This document shows, piece after piece, positions 22,776-33,730 of a stretch of DNA of 64,000 bases. The stretch comes from Progne subis subis (lineage: Eukaryota > Chordata > Aves > Passeriformes > Hirundinidae): contig JAKJHU010000564.1 in assembly GCA_022316685.1 (NCBI GenBank), positions 83,645 through 147,644 of the forward strand, read 5' to 3'. How positions within the stretch are numbered: position 1 is the first letter of the stretch; every line of letters begins with the position of its first letter. Below the pieces are notes generated by a model that saw only the letters and a list, made by a program, of their open reading frames with translations, ran no database searches and was not told the DNA's origin. The position numbers were made by a program, and so were the translations under genes.

Positions 22776-23732
22776 ATGTCCAACAGCAGCTCCATCAGCC
22801 ACTTCCTCCTGCTGCCATTGGCAGACACGCGGCAGCTGCAGCTCCTGCACTTCTGCCTCTTCCTGGGCATCTCCCTGGCTGCCCTCCTGGCCAACGGCCT
22901 CATCATCAGCGCCGTAGCCTGCGTCCACCTCCTGCACACGCCCATGTTCTTCTTCCTGCTCAACCTGGCCCTCACCGACCTGGGCTCCATCCTCACCACT
23001 GTCCCCAAAGCCATGCACAATTCCCTCTGGGACACCAGGACCATCTCCTACACAGGATGTGCTGCTCAGCTATTTACTTTTGTATTTTTCATTTCAGCAG
23101 AGGTTTCCCTCCTGACCATCATGTGCTACGACCGCTACGTGTCCATCTGCAAACCCCTGCACTACGGGACCCTCCTGGACAGCAGAGCTTGTGCCCACAT
23201 GGCAGCAGCTGCCTGGGCCAGTGCCTTTCTCAATGCTCTCATGCACACAGCCAATACATTTTCCCTGCCCCTGTGCCATGGCAATGCCCTGGGCCAGTTC
23301 TTCTGTGAAGTCCCACAAATCCACAAGCTCTCCTGCTCACACTCCAAACTCAGGGAGCTTGGGATTATTGCTTTTAGTGCCTTTTTATCATTTGGTTGTT
23401 TTATGTTCATTGTTTTCTCCTATGTGCAGATCTTCAGGGCCGTGCTGAGGATCCCCTCTGAGCAGGGACGGCACAAAGCCTTTTCCACCTGCCTCCCTCA
23501 CATGGCTGTGCTCTCCCTGTTTGTCAGCACCTCATTTTTTGCCTACCTGAAGCCCCCCTCCATCTCCTCCCCATCCCTGGATCTGGCAGTGTCAGCTCTG
23601 TACTCAGTGGTGCCTCCAGCCCTGAACCCCCTCATCTACAGCCTGAGGAACCAGGAGCTCAAGGATGCCCTGAAGGAAATGATGACAGGATGCTTTTCAG
23701 AAACAACGAGTTGCTGCTTTTTTTCTGCATAG
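22776..23732 (+). CDS. olfactory receptor, OR14-like, intact
   Basis: A 318-residue seven-transmembrane odorant receptor in one exon. It shares its first ~80 residues almost exactly with the receptor at 6,757-7,689, and both carry MCYDRYVSICKPLHY at the end of TM3, the KAFSTCLPHM block before TM6, and NPLIYSLRNQE before the tail. Differences cluster in TM3 (FTFVFFISAEVSLL here), TM5 (about residues 197-212) and the C-terminal tail. TM3 and TM5 line the odorant pocket in this family, so the two may differ in ligand range (inference). The tail is eight residues longer and ends in a Cys/Phe-rich stretch. I chose the ATG at 22,776 because of the acceptor 23 bases upstream. No lesion is seen. It is the inverted partner of the other receptor. 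Confidence 0.95.
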   Translation: MSNSSSISHFLLLPLADTRQLQLLHFCLFLGISLAALLANGLIISAVACVHLLHTPMFFFLLNLALTDLGSILTTVPKAMHNSLWDTRTISYTGCAAQLFTFVFFISAEVSLLTIMCYDRYVSICKPLHYGTLLDSRACAHMAAAAWASAFLNALMHTANTFSLPLCHGNALGQFFCEVPQIHKLSCSHSKLRELGIIAFSAFLSFGCFMFIVFSYVQIFRAVLRIPSEQGRHKAFSTCLPHMAVLSLFVSTSFFAYLKPPSISSPSLDLAVSALYSVVPPALNPLIYSLRNQELKDALKEMMTGCFSETTSCCFFSA

Positions 23733-23924
23733 TTTTGAGAATGCAACTCATGACAGGCTCAGCAGGGCTTCCCAGGTCTTTAGAAGTTTTCAATGGATTT
23801 TTCTGTCAGAAAATTACCCCAGTGATTTTTTTTTAATCACCCCCATTTAATTCTCTGTCTGCCTCTTGAACTTGACCTATAAGCTTTTTAAACAATGGTT
23901 TGTGTTCAAACTACATTTGAAGAA

Positions 23925-23930
23925 AATAAA
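23925..23930 (+). terminator. possible polyadenylation signal of the receptor at 22,776
   Basis: An AATAAA hexamer lies ~190 bases after the receptor stop codon, in AT-rich sequence. The distance suits a short 3' UTR. Confidence 0.45.
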
Positions 23931-23939
23931 TCATCTTGC

Positions 23940-25249
23940 AGTGCCTGATTTATCGGGGAACCCAACTCTGATACCTACATAAAATTAGAGAGGAGAAGGG
24001 GAAAAGAATCTCAACAGAGCAGCACTCCCAAGGAGCAGCAGGGTTTTGTCCTTTCAGAGCTGCTCTTCCCAACTCCAGTCTCTCCTTCCCAGCCCTGCTG
24101 TGGCTGTCAGGCCCGAGTGCTCTGGCAGCTTGGTCACTGTGCTGCTGCGTGTCCGAGCTGTGCCCACAGGCAGGGACAGGCCATGGGCACTGCTGGGACA
24201 CAGCTGGGCTCCAGCACAGCAGCTGCAGCAGCAAAGGGATCTCCTGAGGGCAGGGCAGGAAGGCTTTGCTCTCCCTGCACAGTCCCTCTCAGGACCAGGC
24301 CCAAGGAACAGACTCTGAAGAGGCTCCTTGTGTTCCTTGTTCTCCCAGGGCTCAGTGGGATGAGATCAGGGTCCCAGTGTGGCCTTCAGGGCACTCAGGG
24401 CTGGCTCAGGTTCTGCTTGTTGGTGGCCAGGGCCCATCAGATGGGGAATGGTCTGTGCTGAACCTGGCTGGGGCTCTGCAGCTGGTGCCAGAGTCTGATG
24501 GCAGGGGAAGGTTTGTCTGGAGGGCCCTTGGGAGCTGCCAGGAGAACACAGGGCACCTGCAGGGACAGTGTGTGCCAGGGATCAGCAGGGAGTGGAGCTC
24601 CCTGGGCACAGGCCTGGCCAGGGTGGGCTCACCCCGAGATCAAGGACTGAATGTGTGCTGTGAGCCAGGAGAGCTCTGCAGCCCCAGGGGACACAGCAGG
24701 CACAGGGAAAGGAGTCTGGGCACAGACTGGTCTGACCCTCAGGGAACTTCCCCAGGAGGATGCAGGGCAGCCCCAAGGCCATGGGGCAGCCCTGGAAGCA
24801 AGGCAGGCACCTCTGAGCAGCCTCCATGGCCCCAGCAGAGCCTGTGTGCGAGGGGGTCAGTGCAGGGAGCAGCATCAGCTGCCTCTGTCTCCCAGCCTGA
24901 GCAGCAGAGCCCAGCAGAGGCAGCCCAGGGCCCCGGGCAGCACAGCCCCCGTGCTCTGCAGAGCAGCAGCCCCAGCTCGGGGCTGTGGGCAGCAGGGCAG
25001 GGGCTGCAGCAATGGCTGCTCAGGCCAGCACAGACGTGTTCCCCTGGCAAAGGCTCTGTGGGCAGCTGGCATGTGCCAGGAGCAGAGCAGGAGCCCGTGG
25101 CTGTGCAGAGGAGCCCTGGCAAGAGGCTGCCCTGTCCCTGGGGCAGCAGGAGCTGCCTGAGGAGCCCCGGGGCCAACTCTGTGCTGCTGTGCTGGGCAGC
25201 GGGGCTGGCCCTGGGGCTGCACGAGCTGCCTGAGCAGAGCATGTCCTGA
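23940..25249. other. GC-rich receptor 3' flank, no gene recognised
   Basis: 24,060-24,260 is similar, inverted, to 6,240-6,490, so the receptor duplication includes 3' flank. Beyond it, a 327-codon open frame and several overlapping ones on both strands lack any domain and look compositional. Confidence 0.45.
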
Positions 25250-25470
25250 GCATTCCAGACACAGAGTGGCTGTTCCTGACCTCCAGTGCCTCCAGTTCCT
25301 GCTGCAGGGCCAGACAGGTCTGGGCTGCTCTGCAGGGCTGGGGCAGGGAGAGGAAAACAATGGACCCTTGGTATAAGAGTCCCTGCATTGTCAGAATGAT
25401 TTCCTTGGTTCCACACATCAGCAGGGGGAAGCTTTCATAACCAGGGACTAAAGAGCCTCTCCCAGCAACT
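25250..25470 (+). repeat. copy of a unit also present at 27,400-28,130
   Basis: 'cctccagt.cctgctgcagggccaga', 'gaggaaaacaatggacc' followed by two ~37 bp minisatellite units, then 'cacatcagc.gggggaagct' occur in the same order here and at 27,420, 27,520 and 28,051. The second copy is expanded by a longer minisatellite array. Confidence 0.65.
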
Positions 25471-26559
25471 GGGAATTCCTTCTGGCATGTCCAATTTTGC
25501 AGGCAATCAGATGGGTAAAAAACCAGGAAAACTAGGCAAGAAATCAGTAACCCATACTATAAGGCTTTTAGAGCAGGTATTTGTTTATTTGACATCAGGA
25601 GTGAGTGGGGTAATTCCACCACACATTGACTTGTCTGTTCTTCACACAGTATTAGCTTTGATACCTTTTTTTTTAATATTCACATAATACTTTCCAAACT
25701 TTCATATTGTACATATTTTCTAATCACATGTTTATGTAAGGCCTTGTAGTACATGCCTGGTCTGTGCAAAGGGTGCTCGTCACCCTCCTGGTGGTTGTTT
25801 TGGTAACGGCTCAGAAAACTTCCTGGGGCTTGAACTTATTACCCCTGCTTCCTGCAAATGCTCTATAAGATTGCCTGCTCAAATAGCCAGGGGTCAGCTG
25901 TTTGCAGTTACCTTGTTTCATAGTTGGACACTGGCTCACTGCCAGGCACCCACAAGAGTCCTTCACTCATCCTCCCCTGCCACAGCTGGGCAGAGAAAGA
26001 AAAAAATATTAACAAACAGCTCATGAGTGACATAAGGACCAGGAGAAATACTTCAAATTCAAAAAAGGCTCAAGTTGCAAAGTGAATTTTAATACTAACA
26101 GAATCAGAGGAACATAATGAGAGGTAAATAAACCCTTAAAATACCTTTTTTCCACCCAGCCCCTCCCTTCTTCCCACGACAGCACAGAGAAACAGGGCCT
26201 GGGAGTTTTCTCATTTCATCTAGAGATCTTCTTCTGGTGCTCTGGGAGAGGAGCCCTTCCCCATGTGGCCATGGAGTCCCTCCACTGGATACAGTTCTCC
26301 ATGAACTGCCCCAGCGTGGGTCCACTCTCACGAGCAGCAGCCCTACCGCACCTGCTGCAACGTGAGTCCCTCCCACGGGCACACAGTCCTCCCAAACTGC
26401 TGCAGCATGGGGCTTTCCTCCCACGGGGTGCAGTCCTCCAAGGACAGGCTGCTCCAGCCTGGAAGCAGGGCCCCCTCTCTCCCACCGGGTCTCCCACTGG
26501 ATCACAGCCTCATCCAGGCATCCACCTGCTCTGGGATGGGCACCTCCCCAGGGGCTGTG
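25471..26559. other. non-coding; AT-rich then repeat-like GC-rich sequence
   Basis: 25,480-26,160 is AT-rich with no long frame. 26,220-26,540 has a loose ~50-60 bp periodicity ('catgaactgccccagcgtgggtcc', 'cccacggg..cacagtcctcc'), which looks like an older part of the tandem array that follows. Confidence 0.45.
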
Positions 26560-27030
26560 GGTGGATCTCTGCATCCCCATGGATCCCCATGGGCTGAGAG
26601 TGGATCTCATCCATCCCCATGGATCCCCTGGGACTGAGAGTGGATCTCTGCATCCCCATGGAACCCCATGGGCTAAGAGTGGATCTCTGCATCCCCATGG
26701 ATCCCCATGGGCTGAGAGTGGATCTCTGCATCCTCCATGGATTCCCTATGGGCAGAGAGAGGATCTCTGCATCCCCATGGATCCCCATGGGCTGACAGTG
26801 GATCACTGCATCCCCCATGGATCCCCATGGGCTCAGAGTGGATCTCTGCATCCCCATGGATCCCCATGGGCTGAGAGAGGATCTCTGCATCCCCATGGAT
26901 CCCCATGGGCTGACAGTGGATCACTGCATCCCCCATGGATCCCCATGGGCTGAGAGTGGATCTCTGCATCCCCATGGATCCCCATGGGCTGACAGTGGAT
27001 CTCTGCATCCCCCATGGATACCCGTGGTGC
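26560..27030. repeat. 39 bp tandem repeat, about twelve units
   Basis: The unit reads 'tggatctctgcatccccatggatccccatgggctgagag' with variants (ccccatgga/cccccatgga; gctgacagtggatcactg). Because 39 is a multiple of three and the unit lacks stops in several frames, open frames with a 13-residue period appear on both strands; I do not regard them as genes. Confidence 0.92.
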
Positions 27031-27519
27031 CCCTGCTGCCAAAAACCAGGCCGTGCCAAACCAATAAAGCTTCTTCTGATGAATTTGCTGATTTCTGAAA
27101 AGAGCTTCATTCCCATTCCTTGTTTCAAGGTAACTAGTTCTTTCTGCACAGCTACAGCTTTTTGCCCAGTTCAAGCATTATCTTGTTGCCTCGGCACCAG
27201 GGCCCATCAGGCTGAGTCTGACCTGTCCTTTCTCCAAGCTGCAAACAGAACCTGCCCCCAGCCAGTGCCCTGCAAACAGGCAGGGTTCTGTAGGGCCAGG
27301 GAGAGTGCACAGAGATTTGGGGTCTGTGAGTGCTGGCAGGGAGAGATCAGGCACAGGGAAACACCTGCAGGGGGAAAATCTCCAGGAAGCAGAGAGAGTC
27401 CCTGTCCCTGAGCCCCATGGCCTCCAGTCCCTGCTGCAGGGCCAGACCTGACTCTGCTGCTCTCTGGGGCTGGGACAGGGGCAGGGAGAGTCTGGACTCT
27501 GCAGTGCCAGCCAGAGGAA
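27031..27519. other. non-coding stretch
   Basis: Contains an AATAAA at about 27,062 and GC-rich sequence shared with 25,250-25,340. No gene recognised. Confidence 0.4.
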
Positions 27520-27840
27520 AACAATGGACCTTTGGTTATACAGGTCCCTGCAGTGTCACAATGGTCTCCATGGTTCCATGAGGCCATGAAGAGTCAAAAT
27601 GGCTGCTTGATTCCTTGGGGCCCACAGCAATGTAACAATTTCATCCTGGTTCCATGAGACCACCAAGTGTCACTATGGTCCACTTGGTTTCATGAGGTCC
27701 TGCAGTGCCACAATGGCCCCTCCGTTCTAAGAGGTCCTGAAATGGCAGAGAGGTGTCCTTGGTGACAGAGTGACACAAGTGACCCTTGGTCACACCAGGC
27801 CCCGCAGTGTCACACGGCACCTTTGGTTCTGTGGGGCCGC
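27520..27840 (+). repeat. ~37 bp minisatellite, plus orientation
   Basis: Eight or so units ('ggttccatgagg', 'cagtgtcacaatgg') of the family at 10,850. Confidence 0.85.
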
Positions 27841-28534
27841 AGTGTCTGTTCTGCTGCTGAGCAGGGTCAGCACCAAAGACACAGACACAAAGTTCAGGAA
27901 TTCTGTGATTTATTGTAATGCAAAAGTGCAAAGAATCAGCAAAGGAGAAGCTCAGCAATGCACCCAATCATCACTACCAAAGATTGCCTGCAGTGATTAA
28001 GAAAGAGACAGCACCAGGTCCCCTCAGACTTTCCCATCACCCAGATCCACACATCAGCTGGGGGAAGCTGTCCCAGCCAAGGACTGCAGAGCCACTCCCG
28101 GACACTGGGAATTCCTGCAGGTGCCTCCAGCCCCAGGTGAGGCTCCAACCTGGCTGTGAGAGGGCCCAGCTCTGACAGTGCTGAATAAACAAACTGACAG
28201 CACTTCTAGTGCAGGAACATCTGCTTTCATTCTCCTCTTGGGTTTCACCCAAAGCCTGGCCAGGGCTCAAGGAGAAACCAAGGAAGATGACTTTGATCCG
28301 AAACTCCCAGTCAAGGCCAGATGTCGGATTTCATGGCCTTGTCCTGTTTCTAAACACAGAAATGTCAATCCATTTTTTACTAATGAGTGGATACACCTAT
28401 CACAGCTCTAATGACCATGCATATTTCATTAATGAGCAGATACAGAGATAACCTTTGGTTGGAAGGTTCATCCAGACGTCTCCTTTGGCTCAGGGCCTGT
28501 TGTTCAGGCCTCACTCAGGGCCTGTTGTCCAGGC
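27841..28534. other. non-coding stretch
   Basis: 28,050-28,130 repeats 25,420-25,470. No coding exon or named element is seen in the rest. Confidence 0.4.
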
Positions 28535-28665
28535 CTTGGAACTTGAGGGACGTGGTTTAGTGCTGGGCTTGACACTGCTGGGTGAGAGGCTGGACTCCAT
28601 GAGCTCAGAGGTCTTTCCCAACAGAAAGGATTCCATAATTCCAGGATTCCATCTGCTGGATTCAG
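28535..28665 (+). mobile_element. CR1 LINE 3'-end fragment
   Basis: 'gggacgtggtttagtgctgggctt' through 'aggctggactccatgagctcagaggtctttcccaac' is the CR1 3' untranslated tail, plus orientation. The terminal octamers are lost. Such short 5'-truncated copies are typical of CR1. Confidence 0.75.
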
Positions 28666-30799
28666 CCAGGTCCATGTTAGCAGCATTGCTTTGCTCAAAA
28701 CATTTCCTCTTGCTCAGCTCTTGAGGCCTAAGGCTTCAGCTCCTTCAGTTCCTGGTGCTGAGCTGCTCACGCTGAACGAGACAACTCACAGAGAAGAATA
28801 CAGTTCATGCAATTCCTTCTGGGACACTGAGAGGGGAGGCTGTGAAAACAGGAGCATTGTTTGGTGTGGCCTCCTCTCTGCCCTTCCCGCCTTTCAGCGC
28901 TTTGAAGCAGCCAAGAGCTTTCTCCAAGAGTGCAATGAAGCAGCTGTTCCTGCTCCCAGGTCTGGCTCTTCCTAGTCTCTGACCTTGCCTGCTTTTGTCC
29001 CTCTTGCTGTGCCCTCTGTGCCCCCTGTGCTCGGTGGCTGCTGCCCAGCACTGTGGAACTGGCACAGATCCAGGGGTTGAGACCCTCCTTTCTCTGCCCT
29101 TGGAGCTGCCTGCTCACAGCAGCCTTTTCCATCTGGAAGCTCCACGTGGAGAGGGAGTCCCCACCTCTGTTCCTTGCACAACCTCCAGGAGCCCAGGGCT
29201 GCCATCTCAAGTCCCTGCTGGCTCTGAGGGCTCCCAGGTGCCTCAGGCTGCTGTGACACCAGGGCACACAGGGAGGGAAGAGTGGCAGGGGCTGTGCTGA
29301 AAGTCAGCTCCATGTGCTGCTGCTGCTGCTGCTGTTGGGGGTCATTTGTGCAGCCGTGCCCCAGAGTGAGGGATCAGATCCAGGGCACTGCTGCTGCTCC
29401 CTGGGGATCAGCCACCATTTGGTTGTTGCTGTCAGGGCCAGCAGAAGCGGTGGCTGGAGGCAGCGGGTGCTGACAGTGCCCCAAGCCCGGGGCTGGAGGG
29501 GTCCCTGGGCTGGGGCTGGCAGGGAGCTGCCCCTTGTTCTCCCTCTGCCTCCCGCAGAGCTGGGCCGGGCACAAGTGGGGCAGCACAGCAAACAGGGAGC
29601 CTGCCAGTCTCTTCCAGGCCCTGTCTGCTCACAGTTTGGGGCCTTGGAGCTTCAGGTGGACAAAGGCAGCTGCTTCTGCTCCCTCTGTGTGTCCCCGTGT
29701 TCAGCAGTGGCTGCTCCATCAGTCTGTGCCCAGCAGTGGGGAAAAGCCTCAGCCCTGCAGGGCCTGAGCAGCTCAGCCAGCGGGAAGGGAGCTGCTCTAC
29801 ACAGGAACATGCAGCAAAGGACTGTAGCACCTTGTTCCATGGCAGAGCTCAAATTCTGTGAGGGAATAACAGAATTATTCATGTGCATTGGTGCAACAGC
29901 ACTTCAGGTGCTGTGCCTGCAAACACATGGCTCAAGATATGCAAAAGAATTCTGCAACTCTTGACTAGAACAAGATGTCACCAGTGCTGAACTCCAGTTA
30001 CATCCAAAGCACCCACTTTACACATCTGCTCGTCTCTGCTACATTTTTTTCTTCAGGGTATCCAAACAAAAGTAAACAGAAGAGAAGCGTACATTTTGAT
30101 TGTTTATCAAAAATGTATCCCATTTTACTGTACGTTCCTTTTTTAGGCCGTATTGTCTGTTTAAAAAGAAAAGAAAAAAGAAAACCAAATATATATGAAA
30201 AGAGGAAAGCCAAGTATAAATGTGTAGTGCCAAATCTTATAGAACTTTGGATTAAGAGGTAACTGATCTTGTGAAAAAGAGGACTAAGTTATTTACTTTG
30301 TAAATGTTCTGATGGCATGGATCCATCTTACTGACATCAGCAATCTTTGTTTTTAAAGATTTTGGTGGTTTTTTCCAATATTAAGTTATTTTAAACTGTG
30401 GTTGAAGCAATAGGAAAGTGAAAGATGGATTGTGCATAACAGTGTCTTGATTGTAAAAATATTACCGTTTGAAACTTGGATGTAAAGTATTGCAAATGAA
30501 ATTTCAAAATCCCAATGCATTGTGTGACAGCAGCTTTTCCTCGAGGATGTTGCAGCAACACAAAGACTTCATCAAGGGGGTGGGGGGCTTGGGGCTTTGT
30601 CCTGTGCCCCTCTGAATGTCATGAAACAGGACTTAACCTGCCACTAGCCCAGGTCACCTTCTGTCACCACAGCTCCTTGGACCTTGTGTCCCCCAGAGCA
30701 GACACAAAGTGTTTCTGCTGCACCCCCCATAGCATAAATCCACTGAGAGCTGGGATTTTCCCAAGGCTTGTCTCCATTGTGCCATATTCCTAAAGAACC
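28666..30799. other. non-coding stretch, no gene recognised
   Basis: 28,700-29,850 is moderately GC-rich with frames open on both strands but without domains. A (CTG)6 run lies at about 29,313-29,333. From 29,950 to 30,500 it is AT-rich with A/G-rich runs. I could not identify an exon. Confidence 0.4.
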
Positions 30800-31134
30800 A
30801 GCAGCTCATCCTGATGAATATGGCGAGTTACACGGATGGTTGTCAGCTCCATTTCCTGCCTAGAAATCCTGAAACGGCTTCTGAATGCTGCTCCCTTCAG
30901 CCCTTGGACACCTATTCACACAGAGCTGGGAAAAAAAATCCCCTGGCCACCAGCTTACAAGTGAGTATGCCAAAGTTAGAGCTCTGTGGGAAATCTCTAT
31001 CCATTCTTTTCCTCTTATTGTGTCTATACGTGGGGGTGTGCACTGAGGTGTCTTGTACAGAAGGGAAGGAGTGTGCAAGTAATGTGACTGACACTGTCAC
31101 TCTCAGTGTTCATTCCATACCCATGAGGACAAAG

Positions 31135-31320
31135 ACATTATGGAAAGCCTTGCACAGACAAACCCTTCTGTCCATGGTTAGAGAGACATGCACGAGCCCC
31201 TGGCACACACAGACCCTTCTATCCATGGATACAGAGACATGCAAGAGCCCCTGGCACACACAGACCCTTCTGTCCATGGATACAGAGACATGCAAGAGCC
31301 CCTGGCACACACAGACCATT
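31135..31320. repeat. 51 bp tandem repeat, about 3.5 units
   Basis: The unit 'cacacagacccttctgtccatggatacagagacatgcaagagcccctgg' repeats at 51 bp. The last two units are nearly identical. A 283-codon plus frame (30,814-31,665) runs through it with a 17-residue period. It starts with a weak signal-like segment, but I see no domain or codon-level support, so it is listed only as a repeat. Confidence 0.85.
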
Positions 31321-32249
31321 TCCCTCCAAGCTGCAGGACATGAGAACACAACGCTTGCAAACACTGAGTGCAAGCCACAGCTCTGGGTGCTCCCCATGAA
31401 GCTCAGCTCTGGCACCACTGTCTGCCCCAGGCTCCAGGGGATGCAGTGGGAGCCCGGCTGGGCTCTGCCCTGGGGCCATCCTGCAGGCAGAGCTGGAAAC
31501 AGGGAGCATTTAGGTGCCACAAACAGCCAAGCCAGGGGCACAGGGCAGCTGCTCCAGCCCGGACTGCACTGCTGTGTGCTGTGCTCTGGGCTGGGGCTCT
31601 GCGCACAGAGGGGACTGCACTGGTGTGTGCCCAGAGGAGACAAAGAAGCTTCAGCTTTAGTCTAACTGAGCTGGGTGGGGTGAGCTGGGGAAGAGTGGGG
31701 AGGCTCAGGGGGATTTACAGAGTTCATCCTGCTGGAAGGATGAGGAAAAGGGAGAGGGAAGTCAGCAGTGAGGAGAGCTGAGGGCTGGAGAGCAGCTCTG
31801 AATGACACTAAAATGCCACCCGACCTCTGAGACATTGCTGTTCTTCAGCCAGGGACAGGATGAGTCCCTAAGCCTGGGACTCGGTCTCCCTCATGGTGAG
31901 GGGCATCAAGGAAGGCAATAGTGTGATGGAGACTGCGATGGGCTGGGAACTCACTGGGGGAAAGGAGGGAGCAGTTGTGAAGTAAAAGGCAACTGGGGGA
32001 GAGAACTGTTCAGTGAAGGGCTGAGCTACAGCTTGAGCATGATGAAAAATGTCATTTTTTAGGATCACCCTAGATGGATTTTGTTTCACAAGGTATTGAA
32101 AAGGTTTAATTTAGGGGGGATGGCCATGTTTTCCCTTGGAGATGTACAGTCTTCCAAACTTGAGCAGCACTGCCAAAACGCTCAAGCAAGTCTCTGCTGC
32201 AGGTCACACCGGTTTCTTCTTTGGCTGATTCTGGCCCGGTGCTGAGCTC
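31321..32249. other. non-coding stretch, no gene recognised
   Basis: GC-rich to 31,660, then purine-rich and AT-rich. Nothing recognised. Confidence 0.4.
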
Positions 32250-33455
32250 CAGCAGAGCCCTGGCAGAGCCCAGAGCAGCCTCAGCATCCGCAGAGCCCTG
32301 GCTGCAAGGAGAGAAAGCAGAAACCGCCCATCAGCTGAAGGCTCCTGTGCCCTTGTCCCAGCCGCCCGCGGTGCCCAGGCCATGCTGGCCGTGCTCAGAG
32401 CGGTGCCCAAAGCTGCCCATCATTGCTGCCTTTGGCAGCAGAGCAGGAGGGCAGGACATGTGCCCAGCCTGCAGCCAGCCACGGCACATCCACCTCCTCA
32501 GCAGCTGCCCAGAGCAGGATGCTCCTGTGCCGCTGCCATCTCCCAAAAGCTCTTATCCCACCCATGCCAAGAAGATGGGGACCCACCTCACGCCATCTGC
32601 CGCTGGAAGAGAAAGCTGCTCCCAAAGGATGTCCTCAGTCTTCTCCACGGGCACGGCCCATCCACGCCACAGCTGGTCCCAAGCACTTCCCCATCCAGAC
32701 TGGACACTGCCTGGAAGGCTTCCTTTAGAAAAACAAACAACAAATTAAGGAAAATAGATTACAGACAAAAAGGGGAAACAAGTGAAAAGATAAAAGATTT
32801 TATGTCAGTCACAGGTTGAGGAAGGCCCAACCCCTGCATGCTAGGGAAAAACCCACCCACGGGTGAGGGAAGCCCATGCTTTCTCCTTCCCCCCTGCACT
32901 GCCCCCAAAAGTGATGCTGATCCCAAAGCAAACAAAGGGGAGTGGAGCAGCCCAAGCCCTTCCTTGCCTGCAAAGCAAAGCACAGGTGCACAGGTGCTGG
33001 AGTCCCACCTCTGCTCCTGCCATGGGGGTTTGTTTGTGTCGGGCTGGCTGCCCGCAGCCCCAGCCCAGGGCATGGTGGGTGGTGGGGGCTGTTGGCAGGG
33101 CCAGGAGCCGACTCCCATTCGTATCCACCCCAGCCCATGGCCCCAGCCCTGACACAAAGCAGCCCGGGCAGCCCACTGAAGAATCAGTTGCATCAGCCCC
33201 AGCAAAGGGGGAACCTTTGGTTCCTGGCCAGGCTGTGCAATGCCCCAAATCTGGGAGCATCCCCCTGCGTGTGGACTCATCTGTAAATTCACTGTAGAGC
33301 CTGGCTTTGAAGAAGGTTCCAGAATCAGAGTCCCTCATCTCCAGCTTTGTGCTGGCCAGGTCGAGGAAGACGACGTCATCCTTGATGTCATCCTCGCTGT
33401 CTCCAGCAGCAGCAGCCCAACTGGTACAGCTCCTCCAGGGGCTCCTTCTCCTTCC
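32250..33455 (-). pseudogene. decayed second PIM-like kinase copy
   Basis: A tandem paralog of the PIM-like gene just upstream on the same strand. 33,281-33,455 starts after a ctag acceptor with the PIM exon 2 opening (GKEKEPLEELYQLG) and then jumps, out of frame, into the second half of the catalytic exon: IKDDVVFLDL aligns with the loop after HRD, and MRDSDSGTF with the DFG region. HRD has become EDD and DFG has become DSD, and the donor GT at 33,279-33,280 is AT. The next intron (about 32,820-33,110) is clearly similar to the equivalent intron of the upstream copy (34,480-34,750). About 32,590-32,700 resembles the end of exon 5 (frame with DILWEQL) and about 32,230-32,300 may be the last exon, heavily altered. 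It cannot encode a kinase. Confidence 0.7.
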
Positions 33456-33730
33456 CTAGGGGTGAGACCAGGCTCTCAGTGCTCTGCCCAGGGCCCCAGC
33501 TGTCAGTGAACCAGGACAAGCCAAACCAGCTGGGATGGCAGCCACCAGTGCTGGGCAGACACGCTCAGCTCCAGCACAAGGGCTGCGTGCTCCCGTCTGA
33601 GGACCCCTGTGCAGTGATACAGGCAGCAGATAAAAGTCTGGGTTCTTTGCTTCTGATTGCCAAGGCATGTGTGCAGCTGTTACTTACCAGGGACCTGCAT
33701 CAAAGGTTGCCTGTGGCTCTCTCCTATCTT
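33456..33730. other. interval between the two PIM copies
   Basis: This would hold the 3' UTR of the upstream copy and the 5' part of the decayed copy. No polyadenylation signal is obvious on the minus strand. Confidence 0.35.

Noticed and set aside
24266..25249. 327-codon plus-strand frame
   Set aside because: GC-rich sequence with equally long frames on the opposite strand, no domain, and no support from the inverted duplication partner.
26510..27149. Several 90-160 codon frames on both strands
   Set aside because: They run through a 39 bp tandem repeat whose length is a multiple of three. The periodic proteins are a by-product of the repeat.
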